64,000 nt of DNA. Origin: Enterobacter ludwigii. GTDB lineage: Bacteria > Pseudomonadota > Gammaproteobacteria > Enterobacterales > Enterobacteriaceae. The notes below the pieces were generated by a model. That model did no database searches. It was given only the letters and a program-made list of their open reading frames with translations, and was not told the origin of the DNA. The DNA lies in the NCBI GenBank assembly GCA_023023105.1, contig CP083824.1:2356001-2420000 (forward strand), written 5' to 3'. The position numbers and the translations under genes were made by a program. Of the stretch, positions 36,524-44,558 are shown piece after piece; the stretch's first letter is position 1; every line of letters starts with the position of its first letter.

Positions 36524-36964
36524 ATGCACATATTCAAAGGACGCTGTCTATGCGGGATGAGCCAATTCAGCGTTTCCCTCAACAATTTCGACGTCTATGC
36601 CTGCCACTGCACGCAATGTCAGAAGTGGTCAGGCGGAATTGCCATGTATCTGGAAGCCGCGGGTAAACCGCTTGTGGAGCAAGACTCGATTGCCCCTTCT
36701 CACTTCTCGTCCTCTGCGCGAGGAGAACGCTGGTTCTGTCCGGGGTGTGGTTGTCCTCTGTGGTTCAAGCTGACCTCAACAGCACGCTATTTTATTCCAT
36801 GGACATTACTTGAGATGAGCGAAGATGAACGACGTCGGCTGGTGCTCGCCGCTGAAATCTATACCGAAACCCAGCCCGCATTCTTTGGTCTGACCGGACA
36901 ATATGCGCGCTACAGCGGTTCAGAAATTGAAGCCATGGATAAGCACTGTTTGCTTACCTCATAG
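36524..36964 (+). CDS. GFA family (glutathione-dependent formaldehyde-activating-like) protein
   Basis: A 146-residue zinc protein of the GFA/CENP-V fold. Zinc ligands are clear: CLCG, CHCTQCQKWSG and CPGCGCP. The family includes enzymes that add glutathione to formaldehyde but most members are uncharacterised. I chose ATG 36524 after AAAGGAG. Its last bases overlap the end of the convergent LysR gene. Confidence 0.8.
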   Translation: MHIFKGRCLCGMSQFSVSLNNFDVYACHCTQCQKWSGGIAMYLEAAGKPLVEQDSIAPSHFSSSARGERWFCPGCGCPLWFKLTSTARYFIPWTLLEMSEDERRRLVLAAEIYTETQPAFFGLTGQYARYSGSEIEAMDKHCLLTS

Positions 36965-37897
36965 GAGATTCTCCCCCGCGGCCCGACGAAGCCAGTTTTG
37001 CAGTAGCTTACCGTCCTCGGTCATCTCCGAATCCGAACGAACACAGAGGTAGTAGTCGCGCCCGTCATCAATGGGTAAGTCAAATATCTTCACCAGCTCA
37101 CCACTCTCAAGATAAGGCGCGATCAGCGGCTCACGCATCAACGCGCAGCCCAGCCCGGCCTGTACTCCCGCCAGCGTCAAAAGTCCGTCCTCAAACAGGG
37201 GGCCACTGCGCCGCAGAGGGCGTTTCACTCCCTGTAACAGGAACCACTGTGACCATGTGATGCGCTCCTCATCGTGCAGCAACGGCATTTGCAGCAGTTG
37301 CTCTGGCGTGTCGATATGGCCATGAATGCGCAAAAATGCACGGCTGCATACAGGCACCATCTGACCGGAGATCAATTTTTCACTCTGATATCCCGCCCAC
37401 TGACCGTTGCCGAAGCGAATCGACATATCCGACGCATCGCTCAGATAGTTACGATGATTGGCATACACTACGTTGATCTCGGTTTGCGGATTGGCACGCA
37501 TAAAAGCAGGCAGACGCGGGATAAACCACCCCATGCCAAAAAGCGGGATCAGGCTGATGGTGACCTGACGCGTTTGCGCCTGTTCAGCCAGATGCTCCGT
37601 TGCCTGGCGCAACACGTTAAAAGCCGCACGGATGGAGCGGTAATATTCACGTCCTTGCTGGCTCAGCACTAGCCTGCGCCCCTGGCGTTCCGTCAGCGGC
37701 ATTTGCAGGAACCCTTCGAGCACCTTGAGCTGGTGACTGACAGCAGACGGTGAAATATCCAGCTCCTGTGCCGCCAGCGTAACACTGCCCAACCGGGCGA
37801 TAGCTTCAAAAGCACGTACAGCCCGTAGCGGCGGATCATTGGCCAGTCGACTTTCTCCATAAATGGGTAGGCCAGGTGACTGTTCTGTTTTATTCAT
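36959..37897 (-). CDS. LysR family regulator (GcvA-type), likely controller of the ATC operon
   Basis: A 312-residue LysR protein. The winged helix (FEAIARLGSVTLAAQELDISPSAVSHQLKVLE, residues about 29-60) and GcvA-like pattern (PLRAVRAFEAIAR) are clear; the effector domain follows. It is divergent from the importer/hydrolase operon starting at 38068, with 170 bases between, which is the standard position for its activator. TCCG-AAAA-CGGA at 37922-37933 is a candidate site. Its 3' end overlaps the GFA gene by six bases. Confidence 0.85.
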   Translation of the reverse strand: MNKTEQSPGLPIYGESRLANDPPLRAVRAFEAIARLGSVTLAAQELDISPSAVSHQLKVLEGFLQMPLTERQGRRLVLSQQGREYYRSIRAAFNVLRQATEHLAEQAQTRQVTISLIPLFGMGWFIPRLPAFMRANPQTEINVVYANHRNYLSDASDMSIRFGNGQWAGYQSEKLISGQMVPVCSRAFLRIHGHIDTPEQLLQMPLLHDEERITWSQWFLLQGVKRPLRRSGPLFEDGLLTLAGVQAGLGCALMREPLIAPYLESGELVKIFDLPIDDGRDYYLCVRSDSEMTEDGKLLQNWLRRAAGENLL

Positions 37898-38067
37898 ATG
37901 TTGATTTCTTTAGGCTTTATATCCGAAAACGGAATTTTTATATTTTCATATAAATCATAAAGATAAAACAATATCTGTTTATCATAAGAAATAATATATG
38001 TGTATTTTACAATTTATTTCATTTGTTGGATGGTAGCCGCAGAAAGAGCACTTTGCAGGAACCTACG

Positions 38068-39018
38068 TTGGATACATTCATACAACAACTGATCAACGGT
38101 GTGATGCTGGGAAGCATCTACGCGTTGATCGCGCTGGGCTATACCATGGTGTATGGCATTTTGCGCATTATTAACTTTGCCCATGGCGATATTCTGATGG
38201 TGGGTGCATTAACCACACTTTCTGCCATGAACATCCTCAACAATACTTTCCCGCACCTGCCGCTTCTGATTCAGCTCGGTTTTGCCTTGCTGATCGCCAT
38301 GGCCGTTTGTGCCCTGCTGGCGATGGCCGTGGAGCGCTTTGCCTACCGACGCCTGCGTAACGCGCCGCGTCTGGCACCGCTGATCTCCGGGATTGGCGTC
38401 TCGGTGCTGCTGCAAACCGTGGCGATGATCGTCTGGACGCGCAACCCTCTGATGTTCCCTCAGATCCTGCCCATGGAACCGATTGCCGTGACGTCAGGAA
38501 GTGAACTGCATCCCCCTGCCATTGTGACCGTCACCGGCATTGTTACCGTGGTGCTGGCGCTTACAGTGATGACAGGGCTATGGCTGCTGGTGGAATACAC
38601 CCGCCTGGGGCGCGGCATGCGCGCCGTGGCGGAAAACCCGCGCGTGGCTACGCTGATGGGGGTTAACCCCAATGCCATTATTACCCTGACGTTCGCCATT
38701 GGCGGCATCTTTGCCGCGCTGGCAGGCGTCATGATGGCCAGCAACTACGGCAACGCCAGCTTCTCGATGGGCTTTTTGCCCGGGATCAAAGCCTTTACCG
38801 CCGCCGTGCTGGGAGGCATTGGTAACATTCGTGGCGCCATGATTGGCGGGATCCTGCTCGGCATCATCGAAGCGCTGGGCGCAGGTTACCTGGGTGAACT
38901 GACCCACGGCGTCTTTGGCAGCAACTATCAGGACGTCTTTGCCTTCATCGTGCTGATTCTGGTACTGGTCTTCCGTCCGGCAGGTCTGCTGGGTGAGCGT
39001 GTGGCAAACCGAGCGTAA
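38068..39018 (+). CDS. Branched-chain-type ABC transporter permease (LivH-like)
   Basis: A 316-residue permease of the LivH family, first gene of a seven-gene operon. I chose TTG 38068: it follows AGGA by seven bases and gives LDTFIQQLINGVMLG, the usual opening; the next ATG (38104) would remove part of the first helix. The core YALIALGYTMVYGILRIINFAHG is the family signature, and NFAHGD marks the start of helix 2. The operon was assigned to ATC uptake because of the enzyme genes at its end. Confidence 0.85.
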   Translation: MDTFIQQLINGVMLGSIYALIALGYTMVYGILRIINFAHGDILMVGALTTLSAMNILNNTFPHLPLLIQLGFALLIAMAVCALLAMAVERFAYRRLRNAPRLAPLISGIGVSVLLQTVAMIVWTRNPLMFPQILPMEPIAVTSGSELHPPAIVTVTGIVTVVLALTVMTGLWLLVEYTRLGRGMRAVAENPRVATLMGVNPNAIITLTFAIGGIFAALAGVMMASNYGNASFSMGFLPGIKAFTAAVLGGIGNIRGAMIGGILLGIIEALGAGYLGELTHGVFGSNYQDVFAFIVLILVLVFRPAGLLGERVANRA

Positions 39019-39026
39019 GGGATACT

Positions 39027-40133
39027 ATGACAACCGTACAACTACAAACGCCGACCGCTACGCGCAAATTCTGGTCCGGTATGAGTTTGTTCTGCCTCGC
39101 GCTGCTGATTGCGCCAGTGGTTGCCAGCCAGCTCGGCGGAAATTACTGGGTGCGCGTCATCGACTTCGCCCTGCTCTACATCATGCTGGCGCTGGGGCTG
39201 AACATTGTGGTCGGTTACACCGGCCTGCTGGACATGGGCTTTATCGCCTTTTACGCAGTGGGTGCCTATCTGGCCGCCCTGCTGGCTTCACCGCACCTGC
39301 TTGAAGTGTTCCCGATCCTCGCGGTCTGGTTCCCGGACGGGCTGCACACGTCTTATCTGTTGATTATTCCCATAGCGGCACTGGTTGCAGCGGTGTGCGG
39401 CATCGTGCTCGGTGCGCCAACGTTAAAGCTTCGTGGGGATTATCTGGCGATCGTGACGCTGGGGTTTGGGGAGATCATCCGCATCCTGATGCGTAACCTC
39501 GACCGTCCGGTGAATATCACGAACGGTGCGAAAGGTATTACCGGCGTCGATACCCTGAATCTTTTCGGCCTGAAATTCAGCGGTGTGTATCACTGGTTCG
39601 GTTTTAAAGTGCCTGCCCTATGGCTGTGGTACTACCTACTGATGCTGGTGATTGTGGCCATTATTTTTGTTTGCCTGCGCCTGCAACACTCGCGTATTGG
39701 TCGCGCCTGGCATGCCATTCGTGAAGATGAGGATGTGGCCCGCGCGATGGGCATCAACGTCCGTAACTATAAGCTACTGGCCTTTGCGATGGGTGCCTCA
39801 TTTGGCGGCGTGGCGGGTGCCTTGTTCGGCGCGTTTCAGGGCTTTGTCTCCCCGGAATCCTTCACGTTACAGGAATCCATTGCCGTGCTGGCGATGGTGG
39901 TGCTGGGCGGTATGGGGCATATTCCGGGCGTGATCCTCGGCGCGATACTGCTTACCGCCCTGCCGGAACTGCTGCGCAGTCAGGCAGCCCCGGTTCAGCA
40001 GGCGCTGTTCGGTACGGTGCTGATTGACCCCGAAGTGTTGCGTCAGCTGTTCTACGGCCTGGCGCTGGTGCTGGTCATGCTGGTTCGTCCTGCCGGGATC
40101 TGGCCGGTACGCCACAAGGAGGTGAATACATGA
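39027..40133 (+). CDS. Branched-chain-type ABC transporter permease (LivM-like)
   Basis: A 368-residue LivM-family permease with about ten helices. GLNIVVGYTGLLDMGFIAFYAVGAYLAAL is the family signature, and AWHAIREDEDVARAMGINVRNYKLLAFAMGASFGGVAG the cytoplasmic coupling region. It starts eight bases after the LivH-like gene and overlaps the next gene by four bases. Confidence 0.88.
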   Translation: MTTVQLQTPTATRKFWSGMSLFCLALLIAPVVASQLGGNYWVRVIDFALLYIMLALGLNIVVGYTGLLDMGFIAFYAVGAYLAALLASPHLLEVFPILAVWFPDGLHTSYLLIIPIAALVAAVCGIVLGAPTLKLRGDYLAIVTLGFGEIIRILMRNLDRPVNITNGAKGITGVDTLNLFGLKFSGVYHWFGFKVPALWLWYYLLMLVIVAIIFVCLRLQHSRIGRAWHAIREDEDVARAMGINVRNYKLLAFAMGASFGGVAGALFGAFQGFVSPESFTLQESIAVLAMVVLGGMGHIPGVILGAILLTALPELLRSQAAPVQQALFGTVLIDPEVLRQLFYGLALVLVMLVRPAGIWPVRHKEVNT

Positions 40134-40897
40134 GTCTGTTAACCGTACGCAACATGTCCAAACGTTTCGGTGGGCTTACCGCCGTGGATGACGTTTCGAT
40201 CGCCGTGAACAAGGGTGAAATCTACGGACTGATAGGTCCTAACGGGGCGGGAAAAACCACCTGCTTTAACCTGATCACCGGGCTTTATCCGGCGGACAGC
40301 GGTGAATTTTCAATCGCCGATAAGCCCTATTTCCCCAGACACATTGAGAAGGTCACCGCCGCCGGGATTGCGCGAACCTTCCAGAACGTGCGCCTCTTTA
40401 ACGACATGTCGGTGCTGGAAAACGTAATGGTGGGTCGCCACGTGCGCACCCGTAACGGTCTTTGGGAAGCGCTGAGCCGCCACAAACGCGCCCGCGCAGA
40501 AGAAATGCAAACCCGTGAGCTGGCCTGGCACTGGCTGGAATACACCGGCATTGCGAAGTTCGCCCACTACCGTGCCTGCGATCTGGCCTACGGCCATCAG
40601 CGTCGACTTGAAATCGCCCGAGCGCTGGCAACCGACCCTCTGCTGCTGGCACTGGACGAACCCGCCGCCGGGATGAATGCAGCAGAAAAAGTAGCGCTTG
40701 GCGAGTTACTCATCCGACTACGTGATGACGGTAAAACCCTGCTGATGATTGAACATGACGTCAAGCTCGTGATGGGCATCTGCGATCGCCTGACGGTGCT
40801 GGATTACGGCAAAACGCTCGCCAGCGGCACGCCCGAGAGCGTTCGTCGCGACCCGGCAGTGATCGCCGCCTGGCTTGGAGGCAACGCCCATGTCTGA
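40130..40897 (+). CDS. Branched-chain-type ABC transporter ATPase (LivG-like)
   Basis: A 255-residue ATPase with Walker A GPNGAGKTT (residues about 37-45), a short signature region (LAYGHQRRLEIARAL) of the LivG type instead of LSGGQ, Walker B LLALDEPAAGMN and the switch histidine in MIEHDV. It overlaps its neighbours at both ends (ATGA upstream, eight bases downstream). Confidence 0.88.
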   Translation: MSLLTVRNMSKRFGGLTAVDDVSIAVNKGEIYGLIGPNGAGKTTCFNLITGLYPADSGEFSIADKPYFPRHIEKVTAAGIARTFQNVRLFNDMSVLENVMVGRHVRTRNGLWEALSRHKRARAEEMQTRELAWHWLEYTGIAKFAHYRACDLAYGHQRRLEIARALATDPLLLALDEPAAGMNAAEKVALGELLIRLRDDGKTLLMIEHDVKLVMGICDRLTVLDYGKTLASGTPESVRRDPAVIAAWLGGNAHV

Positions 40898-41609
40898 ATT
40901 ACTGAAAGTGGAACGCGTGGACGTGCATTACGGCGGTATTCAGGCCGTACGCGATGTCTCTTTTACCCTGCACGAGGGCGAGCAGGCCACGCTGATCGGC
41001 GCTAACGGTGCGGGTAAAAGCTCCACCGTGCGCGCCATTACCGGGCTGGAAAACTTTAGCGGTCGTATTGAATTCAACGGTAAAGCGGTGCGTAAGCACA
41101 AGCCCGAAACCCTGCTCCGTGACGGACTGGTGATGGTCCCGGAAGGCCGGGGAATCTTCTCCCGAATGACGGTGCTGGAAAACCTGCAGATGGGCGCCTG
41201 GCTCAGGCGTGACACTGTCACCGTAAAGCGCGAGATGAACGAGATTTTCGAGCGCTTCCCGCGTCTGGGCGAGCGCCAGCATCAACTTGCCGGGTTGCTG
41301 TCCGGCGGAGAGCAACAGCTGCTGGCCCTTAACCGCGCCCTGCTCAGTCGCCCGCGACTTTTGATCCTCGACGAACCCTCAATGGGACTTGCACCGAAGA
41401 TGGTAGAAAACATTTTTGCCGTCATAGCCGGCCTGCGCGAGCGCGGCGTTGCCCTGCTGCTCATCGAACAAAACGCCCGCCTGGCGCTGGAAGTCACCGA
41501 CAGCGCGTGGGTGATGGACAGTGGCAGCATTGTTCATCACGGCGAATCGAAAGCGCTGCTCAATGACGACCAGATTGCACAGATTTATTTGGGCGAAATG
41601 CCCGCTTAA
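40890..41609 (+). CDS. Branched-chain-type ABC transporter ATPase (LivF-like)
   Basis: A 239-residue ATPase with Walker A GANGAGKSS, signature LSGGEQQLLALNRAL, Walker B LLILDEPSMGLAP and LLIEQNARLAL, all typical of LivF. I chose the ATG at 40890 after GGAGG, overlapping the LivG-like stop; an in-frame codon five residues earlier is unlikely. Confidence 0.88.
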   Translation: MSELLKVERVDVHYGGIQAVRDVSFTLHEGEQATLIGANGAGKSSTVRAITGLENFSGRIEFNGKAVRKHKPETLLRDGLVMVPEGRGIFSRMTVLENLQMGAWLRRDTVTVKREMNEIFERFPRLGERQHQLAGLLSGGEQQLLALNRALLSRPRLLILDEPSMGLAPKMVENIFAVIAGLRERGVALLLIEQNARLALEVTDSAWVMDSGSIVHHGESKALLNDDQIAQIYLGEMPA

Positions 41610-41637
41610 CAACACTAACCAGCATCAGGGAAATACA

Positions 41638-42795
41638 ATGAAAACAGTAAAAATCAGCGCGCTCAGCGCCGCTATTCTGCTCGGTGGTTTTGCCTCAACG
41701 GGCGCATGGGCCGCCGACAGTGAAACCGTGGTTATCGGTCTGGCGGGCCCGCTCACTGGACCATCGGCCCGTATCGGTAAAGATCTGGAGAATGGCGCAC
41801 AGCTGGCGATTGATGACATCAACAAGCAGCACCCGACCATCGGCGGCAAAGCGGTGACATTCAAACTGCAGTCCGAAGACGATCAGTCTGACCCGCGCAC
41901 CGCCGTGGCCGTGGCGCAACGTCTGGTGGATAGCGGCGTGGCGGGCGTTGTCGGTCACTGGAACACCGGTACCAGTATTCCGGCTGCGCGTGTGTATCAC
42001 GATGCCGGTATCGCTCAGGTTGCGCCCGTAGCGACCGGTCACGCCTATACCAAACAGGGTTTCGATACCAGCTTCCGCGTGATGGGCCACGACGATGACG
42101 GCGGCCAGTTGGCCGGACAGTACGCGGTAAATACCCTGAAAGCGAAACGCATTGCGGTGATTGACGACCGTACCGCGTTTGGTCAGGGGCTGGCGGACCA
42201 GTTCATTAAATCGCTGGAAGCACAGGGCGTGAAGGTTGTCGATCGTCAGTACGTTGATGACAAAACGGTGGACTTCAGCGCCGTACTGACCGCCATCCGG
42301 AGTAAAAACGCCGATCTGATCTTCTTCGGCGGCGTCGACAGCCAGGCCGCACCGCTGGCGCGTCGTATCAAACAGCTGGGCATGAACGCCACGCTGATGG
42401 GCGCAGGCGGATTTGTCAGCCAGACGTTCCTGCAGCTGGCGCAGAAAGAAGGCGAAGGCGTGGTCGCGCTGGAGCCGGGTCTGCCCGTTGACCAGATGCC
42501 GGGTGGAAAGGCATTCGAACAGGCCTATCAGGCCCGCTACCACACCCATATCGAACTGCACGCCCCGTTCGCCTATGACGCCACCCGCGTGCTGGTTGCG
42601 GCGATGGAAAAAGCAGATTCCGTTGAGCCGTCCGAATATCTGCCCGCCCTGCGCGCCATCAGCTACTCCGGCGTCACCGGCCAGATAGCGTTTGATAAAG
42701 AAGGTAACCTGAAATCGCCGTCTTTCACCGTTTACAAAGTTGTCGACGGCAAATGGCAGCCGCAAACCGTGCTGGGTGGCACAAAAGCGAAGTAA
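41638..42795 (+). CDS. Branched-chain-type periplasmic binding protein, putative ATC binder
   Basis: A 385-residue LivJ/LivK-fold protein. The signal peptide ends at TGAWA (residue about 23), followed by ADSETVVIGLAGPLTGPSARIGKD, a family opening. The ligand-binding region around GVVGHWNTGTSIPAA is recognisable. The binding protein is placed after the ATPases rather than first. Given the following enzyme genes it may bind 2-amino-thiazoline-4-carboxylate or another cysteine-related compound. Confidence 0.85.
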   Translation: MKTVKISALSAAILLGGFASTGAWAADSETVVIGLAGPLTGPSARIGKDLENGAQLAIDDINKQHPTIGGKAVTFKLQSEDDQSDPRTAVAVAQRLVDSGVAGVVGHWNTGTSIPAARVYHDAGIAQVAPVATGHAYTKQGFDTSFRVMGHDDDGGQLAGQYAVNTLKAKRIAVIDDRTAFGQGLADQFIKSLEAQGVKVVDRQYVDDKTVDFSAVLTAIRSKNADLIFFGGVDSQAAPLARRIKQLGMNATLMGAGGFVSQTFLQLAQKEGEGVVALEPGLPVDQMPGGKAFEQAYQARYHTHIELHAPFAYDATRVLVAAMEKADSVEPSEYLPALRAISYSGVTGQIAFDKEGNLKSPSFTVYKVVDGKWQPQTVLGGTKAK

Positions 42796-42813
42796 CGCAG
42801 TGAGGGCAATGTG

Positions 42814-43296
42814 ATGAGTGATAATAACGAGCTGGGCATTCTCGCCCGCCGCAAAATTGAAGCAGAAATTATTAAGCCAATTTATGAAATCCTGGTGCGC
42901 GAGATAGGGAAAACCCGCGCCCAGGCGGTCATTGGTGAGGCCATTGAGCAGGCCGCGATTGACGCAGGCAAAGCGTTTGCCAGCAAAGAACCCAACGGCG
43001 CGGACGTAAAGAGTTTTATCGCACTGCAATATCTGTGGGAGAAAGATAACGCGCTTGAGGTGAAGGTGATTGACGCCGACGACCAGCAGTACAACTACAA
43101 CGTGACCCGTTGCCGCTACGCGGAGATGTATCACGAAATGGGGCTGGGCGAGATTGGTCATCTGCTCTCCTGCGCGCGCGATGAAAAATTCATCGTTGGC
43201 TATGCACCGGACGTGGAACTGACCCGCACCACCACCATCATGCAGGGCGGTTCATGCTGTGATTTCCGCTACCGCAGCAGTAAGGACAAGACATGA
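42814..43296 (+). CDS. L-2-amino-thiazoline-4-carboxylic acid hydrolase (ATC hydrolase)
   Basis: A 160-residue protein of the ATC hydrolase family. It opens the thiazoline ring of L-ATC to give N-carbamoyl-L-cysteine. Family blocks are visible: LGILARRKIEAEIIKPIYE at the start, VTRCRYAEMYHEMGLGEIGHLLSCARD in the middle and LTRTTTIMQGGSCCDFRY at the end. I chose ATG 42814 rather than the GTG just before it. The next gene overlaps it by four bases and encodes the expected second enzyme. Confidence 0.85.
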   Translation: MSDNNELGILARRKIEAEIIKPIYEILVREIGKTRAQAVIGEAIEQAAIDAGKAFASKEPNGADVKSFIALQYLWEKDNALEVKVIDADDQQYNYNVTRCRYAEMYHEMGLGEIGHLLSCARDEKFIVGYAPDVELTRTTTIMQGGSCCDFRYRSSKDKT

Positions 43297-44519
43297 TCCG
43301 CGTCAACGCCGAACGACTGTGGTCAACGCTTGAGATGATGGCGCAGATCGGCGGCACGCCTGCCGGTGGCGTCACCCGTCTGGCACTGAGCGAGGAAGAT
43401 CGTATTGCGCGAAACCTGCTGCGCGGCTGGGCGCTGGACGCGGGTTTCACCTGCGACGTCGACAGCATGGGCAATATGTTTATCCGTCGCCCGGGGAAAA
43501 ACCCGCAGCTTGCCCCGGTCATGACGGGTTCACATGTGGATACCCAGCCGCAGGGCGGTAACTACGACGGTGTTTACGGCGTGCTGGCAGGGCTGGAGCT
43601 GCTGCGAACCCTTAACGATCATCACGTTGAGACTGAACGTGACGTTGTGCTGGTGAACTGGACTAACGAAGAAGGTGCGCGCTTTGCGCCAGCCATGCTC
43701 TCTTCAGGGGTCTGGACGGAGCAATTTAGCGAAGCGTACGCGCATGCCCGTGCGGATAACGATGGCATCACCGTGGGCGAAGCGCTGGATAGCATTGGCT
43801 ACCGGGGTGAAATCCCTGCTCGCGCGTTTCCTGTTCACGCCTGCTACGAACTGCACATCGAGCAGGGACCGATCCTGGAAGATGAAGCCATCGATATCGG
43901 CTTAGTCCGCGCGGCAATGGGCCAGCGCTGGTTTACCCTGACGCTGGACGGATTTGCCGCCCACGCAGGCACCACGCCGATGCACAGCCGCCGCGACGCG
44001 CTGACCGCCTTCGCAGAGCTGGCGCTGAAGGTGGAAGAGATTGGCTATCGGCATGCCCCAGACGGACGCGCGACGATCGGTATGGCGCAGGTTACGCCAA
44101 ACTCGCGCAACGTCGTGCCGTCTCGCGTGGAATGCAGCGTTGAGTTTCGCCACCCGGAGCAGCAGGCGCTGGAAACCATGGAGGCGGCGCTGCATAAGGT
44201 GGCTGAAAGCCTGAGCCTGCGCGGCGTGTCGGCTCTCGTTGAACGTATTTTTGACTACGCGCCCATCGCGTTTGATGCCGAATGCCTGGCTCGTACGGAG
44301 AAGGCCGTGGCGAAACTGGGCTATTCGTCGAAACCGATGGTCTCCGGCGCGGGTCACGACACCTGCTATGTCAGCAAAATTGCGCCCGCCAGCATGATCT
44401 TTATCCCCTGCGTGAAAGGCATTAGCCATAACGAAGCGGAAAGGATCCTGCCAGAATGGTCGGAGAAAGGGGCGAATGTGTTATTGCATAGTGTCCTGTC
44501 TGCGGCGCTTGAGAAATAG
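43293..44519 (+). CDS. N-carbamoyl-L-amino acid amidohydrolase (M20 family), putative N-carbamoyl-L-cysteine hydrolase
   Basis: A 408-residue hydantoinase/carbamoylase-type amidase of the M20 metallopeptidase clan. Metal ligands are visible in GSHVDTQPQGGNYDGVYG, WTNEEGARFAP and CYELHIEQGP; the late SGAGHDTCYVSK carries the last His. Next to an ATC hydrolase it would release ammonia and CO2 from N-carbamoyl-L-cysteine to give L-cysteine. The ATG overlaps the preceding stop. A bidirectional terminator follows at 44526. Confidence 0.85.
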   Translation: MIRVNAERLWSTLEMMAQIGGTPAGGVTRLALSEEDRIARNLLRGWALDAGFTCDVDSMGNMFIRRPGKNPQLAPVMTGSHVDTQPQGGNYDGVYGVLAGLELLRTLNDHHVETERDVVLVNWTNEEGARFAPAMLSSGVWTEQFSEAYAHARADNDGITVGEALDSIGYRGEIPARAFPVHACYELHIEQGPILEDEAIDIGLVRAAMGQRWFTLTLDGFAAHAGTTPMHSRRDALTAFAELALKVEEIGYRHAPDGRATIGMAQVTPNSRNVVPSRVECSVEFRHPEQQALETMEAALHKVAESLSLRGVSALVERIFDYAPIAFDAECLARTEKAVAKLGYSSKPMVSGAGHDTCYVSKIAPASMIFIPCVKGISHNEAERILPEWSEKGANVLLHSVLSAALEK

Positions 44520-44525
44520 AATGGT

Positions 44526-44552
44526 GCGAAAGCAGAGGACCTCTGCTTTCGC
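44526..44552. terminator. Bidirectional hairpin between the ATC operon and kup-like gene
   Basis: GCGAAAGCAGAG (44526-44537), loop GAC, CTCTGCTTTCGC (44541-44552): a perfect 12-bp stem between convergent genes. There is no long T-run, so its strength is uncertain. Confidence 0.75.
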
Positions 44553-44558
44553 CAGAGT

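Noticed and set aside
41695..43161. 488-codon open frame on the minus strand across the binding protein and ATC hydrolase genes
   Set aside because: It is antisense to two clear family members; its translation is rich in His/Gly/Val and has no recognisable domain. It reflects codon bias of GC-rich genes.
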